Below are positions 54,464-63,986 of a stretch of DNA of 64,000 bases, in pieces; the stretch's first letter is position 1; every line of letters begins with the position of its first letter. Both the position numbers and the translations under genes were made by a program. The notes under the pieces were generated by a model, which worked only from the letters and a program-made list of their open reading frames with translations, was not told the origin of the DNA and did no database searches. Source of the stretch: Kibdelosporangium banguiense (lineage in GTDB: Bacteria > Actinomycetota > Actinomycetes > Mycobacteriales > Pseudonocardiaceae); assembly GCF_017876405.1 (NCBI RefSeq), contig NZ_JAGINW010000001.1, positions 10,243,203 to 10,307,202 of the forward strand. Reading direction: 5' to 3'.

Positions 54464-56329
54464 ATGGTCGGCCCAAAATTCGGCCGCGCCGCAAGCAATT
54501 CACTCGTCGATTCCCGCAAAACCACTCGACGACTACGAATCGCGGTCACCACCGCCTCGATCGTGGCCGTGGCCGCGACAGGTGTCCCCGTGTCCGCGGC
54601 GCCGCAGGCCGTGCCGGAGACCAAACCGATCTACTCCTACCAGAACGCCATCCGTGAGGACGTCTACGTCGAAGCCCCCATGGACAGCGACAACGACGGC
54701 AAACCCGACCGGATCGCGATCCAGATCATGCGGCCGAAGGAAACCGGCACCGGGCTGAAGACGCCCGTCATCATGGAGCCGAGCCCGTACTACGGTCTGG
54801 TCAATGCCCGCACGGACCGCCAGATGCCGGTGGGATTCGACGGCTGGTACGACGAGTTCTTCGTACCACGCGGGTACACCGTGATCGAAGCCGAGATGCA
54901 GGGCACCAGCCGGTCCCAAGGATGCCCGACCACCGGCGGCCCCGAGGACACTATCTCGATCAAGGCAGTGGTGGACTGGCTCAACGGCCGTGCGAAAGCC
55001 TACTACGCCAACGGTTCCGAAACAGTCGCCTCGTGGAGTACCGGTGCCGTGGGCATGGCCGGTGTCTCCTACAACGGAACCCTGCCCAACGCGGTCGCCG
55101 CGACGGGGGTCGAGGGACTGAAGACGATCGTACCGATCGCCGCGATCTCCAGCTGGTACGACTACGCCCGGGCAACGGGAATCGGCTACACCGAATGGGG
55201 CCACCGATACCCGGAATTCCTCGCGAAATGGGTGGCCAGCTCGCCCGCGCTCACCCAGTGCGCCGACACCCTCAAAGCCCTCGGTGACAACGCCGCCGAC
55301 GACACCTCCGACTACACGCCGTTCTGGGCCACGAGGAACTACCGGCCGGACGCCGGCAAGGTAAAGGCGTCGGTGTTGCTGGTACATGGCATGGAAGACT
55401 GGAACGTCAAACCCGGGCAGGGCGTCCTCTGGTGGGACCAGTTGCAGAAACACGGCGTGCCGCGCAAGATCTGGCTGCACCGCGACGGGCACATCGACCC
55501 GGTCCAGACACGCTCACGCGAGTGGAAACGCCAGCTGCACCGGTGGATGGACCACTGGCTGTTCGGCATGGACAACGGGATCATGAAAGAGCCCATGGCC
55601 GACATCCAGCGGCCCAACGGGACGTGGGAAACCCACCGCAGCTGGCCGGACACGGCCGCCCGCACCACGCGGCTGAACTTCGGCCCGGCCGGTTCCGGCG
55701 TCGCCGGCACACTGGGCGAAAGGCGCGCGACTGGCACCCAGTCGTTCACCGACAAGAGCACCCAGACCGAAAAGACGGCAATGGCCGACTACGCGGTCAC
55801 CGCGCCCAACCGCCTGGTCTACGTGACCAAACCAGTAGCCGGGGACGTGCGGATGTCCGGCACATCTCGCGTGAACGTGACTGTGCAGTCCAACACCACG
55901 AGCGCGCCCCTGACAGCGTTACTCGTCGACTACGGGCCAGGCACCGAATACTCCGTGGCGGACTTCACCCCGATCGAGCTGATGACACAGAAATGCGATC
56001 TCGTTGACGTCGACCAGCAGACGGGTTGCGCCGAGCCTCGAGCCGAGCGCGCGATGCCGGTCACCGCGAAGGTGATCACCCGTGGCGCCATCGATCTGAA
56101 GAACCACTCTTCGATGGCCGTCGGCACGCCTCTTGTTCCAGGACGGAAATACCAGGTGTCCTGGGAACTGCACGGCAAGGACTACGTCGTCCCGGCAGGA
56201 CACCGAATCGGTCTCGTGCTGATGGCCAACAACAAGAACTACATCCAGGTCGACACATCCGCCAAGGCGCTGACCGTTCAGCTCGACGCCAGCAGCCTCG
56301 ACATCCCCGTGGTCGGCGGCCGGATCTGA
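54464..56329 (+). CDS. Secreted S15/CocE-type Xaa-Pro dipeptidyl-peptidase
   Basis: A 621-residue exported hydrolase. The ATG at 54464 follows AAGGAA at 6 nt; the signal peptide covers about residues 1-46 with basic KTTRRLR before a hydrophobic core and ending VSAAPQ. Catalytic residues: Ser202 in MAGVSYNGT, Asp312 in HGMEDWNV, His343 in RDGHIDP. The C-terminal X-Pro dipeptidyl-peptidase beta domain is present from about 400. Such enzymes release Xaa-Pro dipeptides from peptides. Neighbouring proteases support a peptide-scavenging role. Confidence 0.88.
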   Translation: MVGPKFGRAASNSLVDSRKTTRRLRIAVTTASIVAVAATGVPVSAAPQAVPETKPIYSYQNAIREDVYVEAPMDSDNDGKPDRIAIQIMRPKETGTGLKTPVIMEPSPYYGLVNARTDRQMPVGFDGWYDEFFVPRGYTVIEAEMQGTSRSQGCPTTGGPEDTISIKAVVDWLNGRAKAYYANGSETVASWSTGAVGMAGVSYNGTLPNAVAATGVEGLKTIVPIAAISSWYDYARATGIGYTEWGHRYPEFLAKWVASSPALTQCADTLKALGDNAADDTSDYTPFWATRNYRPDAGKVKASVLLVHGMEDWNVKPGQGVLWWDQLQKHGVPRKIWLHRDGHIDPVQTRSREWKRQLHRWMDHWLFGMDNGIMKEPMADIQRPNGTWETHRSWPDTAARTTRLNFGPAGSGVAGTLGERRATGTQSFTDKSTQTEKTAMADYAVTAPNRLVYVTKPVAGDVRMSGTSRVNVTVQSNTTSAPLTALLVDYGPGTEYSVADFTPIELMTQKCDLVDVDQQTGCAEPRAERAMPVTAKVITRGAIDLKNHSSMAVGTPLVPGRKYQVSWELHGKDYVVPAGHRIGLVLMANNKNYIQVDTSAKALTVQLDASSLDIPVVGGRI

Positions 56330-56358
56330 GAATCCTCAATAGACAGACCCGGATCGGC

Positions 56359-56386
56359 CTGTAGGCGGCGAAGTCGCCGCCTACAG
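56359..56386 (+). terminator. Hairpin after S15 peptidase gene
   Basis: A perfect 12-bp stem (CTGTAGGCGGCG at 56359-56370 and CGCCGCCTACAG at 56375-56386) with loop AAGT, 30 nt after the stop. The remaining 240 bp to the S8 gene show no other feature and presumably carry its promoter. Confidence 0.7.
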
Positions 56387-56626
56387 CCAAACCGGGCCGG
56401 ACCACGGCGAGACCGGGGTTCCGCCAATGGGACGCTCCCGTGCGGCCAAAAGCGGTCTGCCTTCAGTCTTGGGTGCGTCGACATCCGGATTCTCCGACCG
56501 AAAAGCCTTGCTGTGCCTCGGGATCGTTCCGATAACGTCCACGCCGGCCCCGGACCGTGATTGGCCGATTTCCCAGCGTGATGTCCGAGGCGTGCGCACA
56601 AGAGAACCTATCGAGAGGCTTTCGAG

Positions 56627-59600
56627 GTGCATTCAGCCAGAAACCAAGTAGTCAGACGTGTGTCGATCGGCGTGCTCGTCCTGGGACTCGCGTCGGGCAC
56701 AACACAAGTAGCGAGCGCGGCGCCGCGATCCGGCGCCGGACAGCAGAGCCGCTCGGTCACGCTGATCACGGGCGATCGCGTCGTGACTCTGGACGCGAAC
56801 AAGGCCAGGACAATCATTCCCGGCAAGGGGCGGGAGAAGCTTGGATTCTCGACCTACACCCGCAACGGTCACCTGTTCGTCGTTCCGCGAGACGCCGTAC
56901 CCCTTGTCGCACAACGGCGCTTGGATGAGCGTCTGTTCGATGTCACGACGCTGCTGAGTTCCGGCTACGACGACGCAAGCCGCTCCACTCTCCCGCTGAT
57001 CGTCAGCCGCGAGCCGGGAATGGCTCAGGCGGCCGTCGCTGGCGCCACCACGACGGCGAACCTCGCTGTTGTCAACGCTTCCGCGATGGCTGTGGACAAG
57101 AACGGCGCTGCGTGGCCGGCTCTGGCCGGTGCGGGTGTCAGGAAGGTGTGGCTGGACGGCAAACGCAAGGCCACCCTGGATCGCAGCACCGCGCAGATCG
57201 GCGCCCCGGCCGCCTGGCAGGCCGGCCACACGGGTGCGGGGGTGAAGGTCGCCGTGCTGGATACCGGTGTCGACCAGACGCATCCTGACTTGGCGACTCG
57301 AGAGGTCGCCGAGAAGAACTTCACCAGCTCGCGAGACGCCGTGGACCGAGTCGGGCACGGTACCCACGTCGCCTCGACCATCGCGGGTACCGGCGCCAAG
57401 GCGAACGGCAAGTACAAGGGTGTCGCGTACGGCGCCTCCATCCTCGACGGCAAGGTGCTCGACGACGGGGGCTCCGGTTACGACTCGTGGATCATCGCGG
57501 GCATGGAGTGGGCGGTCGGCCAGGGCGCCAAGATCGTCAACATGAGTCTCGGCGGTGGGGACACCTCCGAGATCGACCCGATGGAGGACGCGGTCAACAC
57601 GTTGTCGGCCAAGCACGGCACGCTGTTCGTGATCGCCGCGGGCAACGCCGGCCCGAGGCCGGAGACCATCGGTTCGCCCGGTAGCGCGGACGCCGCCTTG
57701 ACCGTCGGCGCCGTGAACCGCGACGACAGCATCGCGGATTTCTCCAGCCGGGGACCACGCGTCGGCGGCGGCGCGGTCAAGCCGGAAATCACCGCTCCCG
57801 GTGTGGACATCGCGGCCGCCCAGGCCGCCGGCACCCGGATGGGCAAACCCGTTGCCGACGGGTATGTCGCCGCGTCGGGTACGTCCATGGCCACGCCGCA
57901 CGTCGCCGGTGTCGCCGCGTTGCTCGCGCAGGTGCACCCGGACTGGACCGGCGAGCAGCTCAAGGCGACGTTGACCGCCTCGGCCAAACCGAACAACAAG
58001 CTCACCGCGCTCGATCAGGGCGCGGGGCGCGTGGACGTGGCCAGGGCGATCACCCAGGCCGTCACCACGGTTCCGGCGAACGCTGATCTCGGCACACAAC
58101 TGTGGCCGCACGACGACGACAAGCCGGTGAGCAAGAACGTCACCTACCGCAACTCCGGCAAGGCCGACGTGACCTTCGACATCGCCATGCCCGTCCTCGG
58201 GCCGGACGGCAAGGCCGCGCCCAAGGGGATACTGACCGTCTCACCGGCGAAGGTGACCGTGCCGGCCGGCGGCGAGGCGTCAGTCACCATCACCGGCAAC
58301 ACCAGGCTCGGCGTGCTCGACGGCTACTACTCCGGCAAGCTGACCGCGACCGCGAGCACCGGAGCGGTGGTGAACACGGCAGTGGTGATCAACCGCGAGG
58401 TGGAGAGCTACACGCTGACCATCAACCACATCGGACCGGATGGCGCGCCGGCAGGTGGGGCCGGCACCAGCGTGGCCGGTCTGGAGACGCCGAAGTTCGA
58501 TCGGGTGACTGCCGCCGCGGACGGCAAAGCCGTGGTGCGCCTTCCGAAGGGTGGCTACACGCTGGACAGCCAGCTGGACTCCGGCGGGCGCCTCTCGTGG
58601 CTGGCCTACCCGATGTTCAGCCTGACCGGTGACACCACCGTGGACCTGGACTTCCGGCAGACCCGCCAGACCCGGATCACCCCACCGGACCCGGCGGCCA
58701 AGCTGGAGCTGGCCGACATCTCGTACCTGCGCACGTCCGGGCGCAATACGGGGGGCTACGGCTGGTTGCTGACTGGCGGGGACCTCGGCACGGTGTGGAC
58801 CGCGCACGTCGGACCCACGGCTGGTCCGCATGAGCTGGCCACGGTGGTGAGCACACAGTGGACGAACCCGAAGGGAGACTACTTCGGCCTCGGCTTCCAC
58901 CACGCCGGTGCGATGGTCACCGGCTTCACCAAGACGGTGAAACAGGAAGACCTGGCCCACGTACACGCCACGTTCGGCGCGGCCGGGCCCGTCCTTCCGA
59001 GTTATCGGTATGCCGTGCCGCACTCGAAATCCGTTGACGGCCCGTCCACATGGACGAGACTGCTGCCCGTGACGCTTCCTGGTGAGCGCAACGAGTACTA
59101 CACGACCGAGGACCTCTCGTGGATGTCCGGTCTGTGGATCACGTCGGCGGACACCGGCGCCAACGTCGTCGAGCTGACCGGGCCGTTGAAGGTCTACCAG
59201 CACGGCCGGACCTACGAGGAGTCCTTCAACCGCGGCGTGTTCGGTCCGGCCATGCCGACGACCAACGCTCCGTACGACTACGTCACGCGTGCCGAGAACA
59301 CGATCTCGGTGGACATCCCGTTGTTCGGCGATGGCTCCGGCAACGCCGGAATCTCCGTCGTGGACAAGGCGGCCACGGTGCTCTACCGCGACGGCAAGAA
59401 GATCGGCGAGACAGAGGAGGCTGGCAGAGGCAGGTTCGACGTCCCGGCCAAGGCCGGGAACTACCTGCTGACCACCGAGGCGACCCGCAGCAGTGTCTCC
59501 GACCTGGCCACCACGGTCCGGGCTTCGTGGACGTTCCGCTCGGGCACCGTCGGCGCGGACCCGGTCCGGCTGCCGTTGTCCGCCGTGCGCTACACCCCCG

Positions 59601-59881
59601 CGCTGGACGCCACGAACTCGGCCCCGGCCGGCAAGTCGTTCATCGTGCCGGTGTCCGTACAGGCCCAGAACAGCGGGCAAGGCACGGTGCCCAAGTCGCT
59701 GAAGGTCGATGCATCGTTCGACGGCGGCCTGACGTGGACGCCGACGACGGTCGTGGCGAACGTGTTCGCCGTCGTCCAACATCCGAACGACGCCACGTCG
59801 GTGTCGTTGCGGGCCAAGGCGACCGACCGGGCGGGCAACGCCGTCGAGCAGACCATCATCAACGCCTACAAGCTGCACTGA
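56627..59881 (+). CDS. Secreted S8 (subtilisin-like) serine protease
   Basis: A 1084-residue exported protease. The signal peptide is at about 1-32 (VRRVSIGVLVLGLASG core). A propeptide runs to about 185, then the subtilase domain with Asp212 in VLDTGVD, His244 in VGHGTHVAST and Ser420 in SGTSMATPHVAG. About 600 further residues hold beta-rich domains that may bind substrate or cell wall. This long architecture is common in actinomycetes. A GTG start is used after GAGAGG. Its DNA contains the VRKVWLDGKR motif that resembles a remnant at 39.6 kb. Confidence 0.9.
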   Translation: MHSARNQVVRRVSIGVLVLGLASGTTQVASAAPRSGAGQQSRSVTLITGDRVVTLDANKARTIIPGKGREKLGFSTYTRNGHLFVVPRDAVPLVAQRRLDERLFDVTTLLSSGYDDASRSTLPLIVSREPGMAQAAVAGATTTANLAVVNASAMAVDKNGAAWPALAGAGVRKVWLDGKRKATLDRSTAQIGAPAAWQAGHTGAGVKVAVLDTGVDQTHPDLATREVAEKNFTSSRDAVDRVGHGTHVASTIAGTGAKANGKYKGVAYGASILDGKVLDDGGSGYDSWIIAGMEWAVGQGAKIVNMSLGGGDTSEIDPMEDAVNTLSAKHGTLFVIAAGNAGPRPETIGSPGSADAALTVGAVNRDDSIADFSSRGPRVGGGAVKPEITAPGVDIAAAQAAGTRMGKPVADGYVAASGTSMATPHVAGVAALLAQVHPDWTGEQLKATLTASAKPNNKLTALDQGAGRVDVARAITQAVTTVPANADLGTQLWPHDDDKPVSKNVTYRNSGKADVTFDIAMPVLGPDGKAAPKGILTVSPAKVTVPAGGEASVTITGNTRLGVLDGYYSGKLTATASTGAVVNTAVVINREVESYTLTINHIGPDGAPAGGAGTSVAGLETPKFDRVTAAADGKAVVRLPKGGYTLDSQLDSGGRLSWLAYPMFSLTGDTTVDLDFRQTRQTRITPPDPAAKLELADISYLRTSGRNTGGYGWLLTGGDLGTVWTAHVGPTAGPHELATVVSTQWTNPKGDYFGLGFHHAGAMVTGFTKTVKQEDLAHVHATFGAAGPVLPSYRYAVPHSKSVDGPSTWTRLLPVTLPGERNEYYTTEDLSWMSGLWITSADTGANVVELTGPLKVYQHGRTYEESFNRGVFGPAMPTTNAPYDYVTRAENTISVDIPLFGDGSGNAGISVVDKAATVLYRDGKKIGETEEAGRGRFDVPAKAGNYLLTTEATRSSVSDLATTVRASWTFRSGTVGADPVRLPLSAVRYTPALDATNSAPAGKSFIVPVSVQAQNSGQGTVPKSLKVDASFDGGLTWTPTTVVANVFAVVQHPNDATSVSLRAKATDRAGNAVEQTIINAYKLH

Positions 59882-59922
59882 ACCAACTCGGAGCGGCTCC
59901 GGACACGCACGTAGGCACTGAC

Positions 59923-61473
59923 GTGAACGGATCACACATCATGGCCCGAGCGCCATGGCTCGCAGGGCGAGCCATGGCGCTCGGGCGGGAACTGGCCCTG
60001 CTCGGGTTCGTCAGCATGGTCACCTATCTGGCCACGGACTACATCTCCGTGGTTTGGAGCCCGGCGCCATACACCATCCCCGGCGTCGCGGCACTGGTCG
60101 CGGGTAGCGCGGTCCTGCCGGCCCTCGTGCGCCACCGCTTCCCGCTGACGACGCTGCTCGCCGCGGCATTGCTGTTCGGGTGGTACCCGGCGGCCGGGGT
60201 GATCCTGGCCCTGGCGTCCTACGGCGTGGCCGGACGAGTCCGATCTGCTCGGCGGCGGGGTTTCGCGCTGGGCGTGGCCGCGCTGATGCCGTTCACGATC
60301 GGACTGATCGGGTCAGGGTACCAGTGGAAAATCGCGTTCGCCGTCTTCGGGATCGCCGCGCTGGTGTGCGTCGCCGGACCCGCGATGGTGCACGTGCTGC
60401 TCGGACAGCGGGAACGGTTGATCAACGCTTTGCTTGAACAGGCCAGCTACGCGGCGTCCACCGCCAAGCTGCAGGAACGTTCCCGTATCGCCCAGGAAAT
60501 GCACGACCTGCTCGGCCATCGGCTCAGCCTTATTTCCCTCTACGCCGGCAGCCTCGAGCTCGACACCACCAAGCCGACACACATCACTGAACCGGCACGA
60601 CTGATCCGGGAAACCGTGCACACCGCGATGGACGAACTGCGCACGACGCTCGGCATCCTGCGCCAGCAAGGACCGGCAGCCGCCACACTGCCCACCGACC
60701 ACACCGGCACCTGGCCGGACGTCTCCCGGCTCGTCCACCAGGCACAGGCCGGTGGCCTCAACGTCGCACTGTCCTGGATCGGCCCCGATACCGCGGCCAT
60801 CGCCCTGCCGATCCGGCAAGCCGTACACCGGATCATCCGCGAAGGACTCACCAACGTAAGCAAACACGCCCCCACGGCAGCGGCCGGAGTCATCGTGGAG
60901 CACGCCGCCGACAGGATCCGCGTCGGTGTCGTCGACGAGGGGCAGCCCGGCACCGCTGCGCCAGGCTCCGGCCTCGGACTGGTCGGGGTGCGCGAACGGA
61001 TCCGCCTGCTGGGCGGGAGTTCCCAGGCCGGCCCGTTGCCCGGCCGGGGATTCCGGGTGACCGCCGAACTCCCGCTGTCCATGACCCCGCCGAGGCCGGT
61101 CGAACCGGACGCCGGCACCGATGTCAGGACGGATGACCGCTGGGCCCGTGCGGGAATGTCCGCTGTGCTGGCAACCGGGCTGATCGGTGCGGTCGCGATC
61201 CTCGTGGTCACCTTCAACACGTTGACCTTCGACCTGCCCACCACATTCGACTCGGTCCATATCGGCAGCACCCGCGCCCAGATCACCAACGTGATCGGAA
61301 AAGACGATCCGGTCGCCCGCCTGGCGTCCCGCGGCCTCGAACCGCCCTTGCCCGGTGGCACGGACTGCTGGTACACGTACAACCTCATGGAGAGCGGTAC
61401 AACGATTGTCGAGCGCTACTGCTTCCGCGACGACATCGTGGTCCAGAAGGCCAGATTCGCACTACCGATCTGA
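59923..61473 (+). CDS. Histidine kinase with C-terminal exported SmpA/BLIP-like domain
   Basis: About 516 residues; a GTG at 59923 or ATG at 59941 could start it, neither with a strong ribosome site. Several N-terminal spans are followed by the HisKA_3 box with His194 in AQEMHDLLGHRLSLI, and HATPase motifs REGLTNVSKHAP and GSGLGLVGVRERIRLL. This is the NarL-type class. Unusually, the catalytic core is followed by another hydrophobic span (VLATGLIGAVAILVV) and about 75 residues outside the membrane, VHIGSTRAQITNVIG with two Cys, resembling an SmpA/BLIP-type fold. No response regulator gene is adjacent. It follows the S8 protease gene by 41 nt. Confidence 0.85.
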   Translation: MNGSHIMARAPWLAGRAMALGRELALLGFVSMVTYLATDYISVVWSPAPYTIPGVAALVAGSAVLPALVRHRFPLTTLLAAALLFGWYPAAGVILALASYGVAGRVRSARRRGFALGVAALMPFTIGLIGSGYQWKIAFAVFGIAALVCVAGPAMVHVLLGQRERLINALLEQASYAASTAKLQERSRIAQEMHDLLGHRLSLISLYAGSLELDTTKPTHITEPARLIRETVHTAMDELRTTLGILRQQGPAAATLPTDHTGTWPDVSRLVHQAQAGGLNVALSWIGPDTAAIALPIRQAVHRIIREGLTNVSKHAPTAAAGVIVEHAADRIRVGVVDEGQPGTAAPGSGLGLVGVRERIRLLGGSSQAGPLPGRGFRVTAELPLSMTPPRPVEPDAGTDVRTDDRWARAGMSAVLATGLIGAVAILVVTFNTLTFDLPTTFDSVHIGSTRAQITNVIGKDDPVARLASRGLEPPLPGGTDCWYTYNLMESGTTIVERYCFRDDIVVQKARFALPI

Positions 61474-61656
61474 TCGCCTCGGCGCTGACCGCCGCAAGCG
61501 GAACCTGAGCCGCCGGATATCGGCCGAACAGCCAGTGTTTGTCGGCTTCCCGGCCGTTACGTGGTTCCACCTCCCCGCCCTACGCTGCTCGCGCATTCCA
61601 GCCCCCACCCCGGCGCGGATCAAGGTGCGGCGGCATCACACAAGGAGAACACGCAC

Positions 61657-62092
61657 ATGCGAGCACGAAGCGACGTCGTCCGGCGTGGCCTCACGCTGGG
61701 CACCGTCACCCTGGCGATCTCGGCGGGACTGATCACGGGAACGAGTGCCGCGACGCCACCGGCCGGCCCCGACCCGGACAGAGCCGCCACGCCGGTGCTC
61801 GACTGGGCACCCTGCCCAGCGGGGAGCGGTCCGCCGAGCGCAAAGTGCGCCACGGCCCGTGTCCCGCTGTCCTACCGGGACCCGGCAGGTCCGCAGATAT
61901 CGCTGGCGCTGACCAAACGGCCTGCCACCGACCCGCAGCACAAGATCGGCACGGTGTTCACGAACCCGGGCGGCCCCGGTGCCGGCGGCCGGATCCCGCC
62001 GCGCCTGGAGCCCGTGGTGAGCGCCCGCTTCGACATCGTGGGGTTCGACCCACGCGGCACCCACGCGGATCGGAAGGACACTTTCAGTAAGA
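61657..62092 (+). pseudogene. Tripeptidyl-aminopeptidase-type alpha/beta hydrolase, 3' truncated
   Basis: The ATG at 61657 follows AAGGAG and starts a signal peptide (VVRRGLTLGTVTLAISAGLI). The mature part has the TAP/S33 start VLDWAPCPAG, VPLSYRDPAGPQISLAL and FTNPGGPGAGG, with FDIVGFDPRGTH. Right after that the frame runs into the transposase segment, so the nucleophile elbow and the rest of the catalytic domain are missing. The rest of the gene is not found after the transposase, so sequence was lost, not just interrupted. Confidence 0.8.
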
Positions 62093-63515
62093 TTGTCCCA
62101 CAACTGGCGGCACGATGCTGCCAGGTTCGATGACGAGAACCTGGTGTCGTGCGCGGGCTTGGTGCCGGTGATGGAACTGGCCGAACAAACCGGATTGCCC
62201 GACCTGCTGGAGCGGCACGTGGTGTTCCGGTCCGAGCGGATCCGTTCCGGGGCAGCCAACCCGACTCCGAAACTGACCTCGATCATCTCGGGCATGGCCT
62301 CGGTACTACGCCGTCACCTGCTGGCCCTGGCCACCCGGACCGACGTGCCGGCCGGGATCGCCGAACAGGCGTTTGTGGACATCGATTCGCTGCTGCGCCC
62401 GGTCTACGGCCATGCCAAACAAGGCGCGTCGTTCGGACACACGAAAATCGCGAACAGGCAGGTACTGCGCAAAGGACTCTCACCACTGGTCACCACCATC
62501 TCCACCCGCGCAGCCGCCCCGGTACTGACCGGGATCCGGCTACGCGCGGGCAAAACCGGGTCCGGCAAAGGCGCGGCCAGCATGCTCACCGAAGCCATCA
62601 CCACCGCGAAAACCGCCGGCGCGACCACCATCCTCTGCCGAGGCGACTCCGCGTTCGGCAACCACAAGACCATCACCGCAGTAGTGAAGACCGGCGCCCA
62701 ATTCTCCTTCGTGCTGACCAAAACCCGACCGGTCCTCCGCGCGATCGGCGCCATCCCCGAACACGCCTGGACCCCGGCGCGCTACCCCGGCGCCGTCCTG
62801 GACCCCGACACCGGCGAGCTGATCTCCGACGCCGAGGTCGCCGACATCGACTACACCGCGTTCGCCGGCACGAAACACGAGATCACCGCCCGACTCATCG
62901 TCCGGCGCGTCCGCGACCGCAACCACCCCGACGAACTGTTCCCGGTATGGCGATACCACCCGTTCTTCACCAACACCACCGAACCGGTCACCGACGCCGA
63001 CATCACCCACCGCCAGCACGCGATCATCGAAACCGTGTTCGCCGACCTGATCGACGGGCCATGGGCCCACCTGCCCTCCGGCCTCTTCGCGGCCAACGCC
63101 GCCTGGGCCACGCTGGCCGCAATCACCCACAACCTGCTACGCGCCGCCGGAACCCTCACCGACCACACCCACGCCGTCGCCCGCGGGGCCACCCTACGCC
63201 GCCATCTGATCAACGTCCCAGCCCGAATCACCCGACCCCAAGGCAAACAAACCCTGCACCTACCGACCCACTGGCCCCGAGCCAGCCGATGGAAAGCCCT
63301 GTGGGACAGCACCTTCACCGATCACAGGCGACAAGTAGCAGCCTGACCCTCCAACCACCCCGGCCGCAACGGCCCTACCAGGAAACAACAATGGACGAGC
63401 TGGGAAGGCCAGCAGCTCAACCACGCCCACACCCAGTCAGCCCACACCGACACCGCCCACCAGCCACACCAAGATCAACCAGTCATCCGATCCACGGATT
63501 CAGGCTAAGGCAGCC
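62085..63515 (+). mobile_element. Remnant of an IS1380-type insertion sequence
   Basis: The element consists of the transposase and about 165 bp to the right, ending around the sequence CCACGGATTCAGGCTAAGG near 63490-63510, similar to the ends of actinomycete IS1380 elements. On the left the transposase abuts the truncated hydrolase within about 12 bp, leaving no room for the usual left end. So the left inverted repeat is probably lost. Boundaries are approximate and no target duplication could be identified. Confidence 0.55.
62093..63346 (+). CDS. IS1380-type transposase with internal deletion
   Basis: A 417-residue transposase frame; relatives are about 460 residues. SHNWRHDAARFDDENLVSCA is the usual start of this family and AIIETVFADLIDGPWAHLPSG the conserved Glu region; DID and GDS segments supply the Asp residues. 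Between ISGMAS and VLRRHLL, about 45 residues that normally precede the first catalytic region (an RHGG-type stretch) are missing in frame. A TTG start is used. It is probably inactive. Confidence 0.8.
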   Translation: MSHNWRHDAARFDDENLVSCAGLVPVMELAEQTGLPDLLERHVVFRSERIRSGAANPTPKLTSIISGMASVLRRHLLALATRTDVPAGIAEQAFVDIDSLLRPVYGHAKQGASFGHTKIANRQVLRKGLSPLVTTISTRAAAPVLTGIRLRAGKTGSGKGAASMLTEAITTAKTAGATTILCRGDSAFGNHKTITAVVKTGAQFSFVLTKTRPVLRAIGAIPEHAWTPARYPGAVLDPDTGELISDAEVADIDYTAFAGTKHEITARLIVRRVRDRNHPDELFPVWRYHPFFTNTTEPVTDADITHRQHAIIETVFADLIDGPWAHLPSGLFAANAAWATLAAITHNLLRAAGTLTDHTHAVARGATLRRHLINVPARITRPQGKQTLHLPTHWPRASRWKALWDSTFTDHRRQVAA

Positions 63516-63614
63516 AAATCCGGCTCTCAACGTGTGGGAGCCCGTTCTGCGGGCCGACCGGGCTTCCACTAGTACAAGAGGTGAAACCTGTTCCTTGGCT
63601 AAAGAGGTGATCTC

Positions 63615-63986
63615 ATGCTGTCTCGTTTACGCGTTATATCCCCGATCCTGGCGGTCTGCGGCGCGCTGCTTGTGGTGACCACGCCAGCGAGTGCGGCCTC
63701 GGGAATCGAGTACCACCCGGGCGACCAGGACCTGACTCACGGCCCGAACTCGTTCACGGTCCAGGACCTGGCGTGCAATGGCCGTGTCATCGTGTTCGTC
63801 TGGTACCGCTGGGAGCGCGCGTCCGACACCATCACCGCCACCTGCAGCGCCCACGACGAATCGATCGCCCCGCTCGGACCGAACGCCTACCCGCTCAAAT
63901 GGCGACGCTGTTGGACGGACATCCACTCCATCGGCACACCCCACTGCGCCCCGACGTGGGTCGATGACACCGTCTACACGACCTAG
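63615..63986 (+). CDS. Small secreted protein of unknown function
   Basis: A 123-residue protein. AGAGGTGA lies 4 nt before the ATG. The signal peptide is at about residues 1-28 (LAVCGALLVVTTPASAAS). The mature part is a compact Cys-containing (about four Cys), Trp-rich domain (VFVWYRWERASDTITATC, WRRCWTDIHS). I do not recognise a family. It is separated from the IS remnant by its own promoter region. Confidence 0.7.
   Translation: MLSRLRVISPILAVCGALLVVTTPASAASGIEYHPGDQDLTHGPNSFTVQDLACNGRVIVFVWYRWERASDTITATCSAHDESIAPLGPNAYPLKWRRCWTDIHSIGTPHCAPTWVDDTVYTT

Noticed and set aside
59119..59922. N-terminal extension of the histidine kinase frame into the S8 gene
   Set aside because: The extension has Arg/Gly-rich non-natural composition and overlaps the protease gene; kinase homology begins at about 59941.
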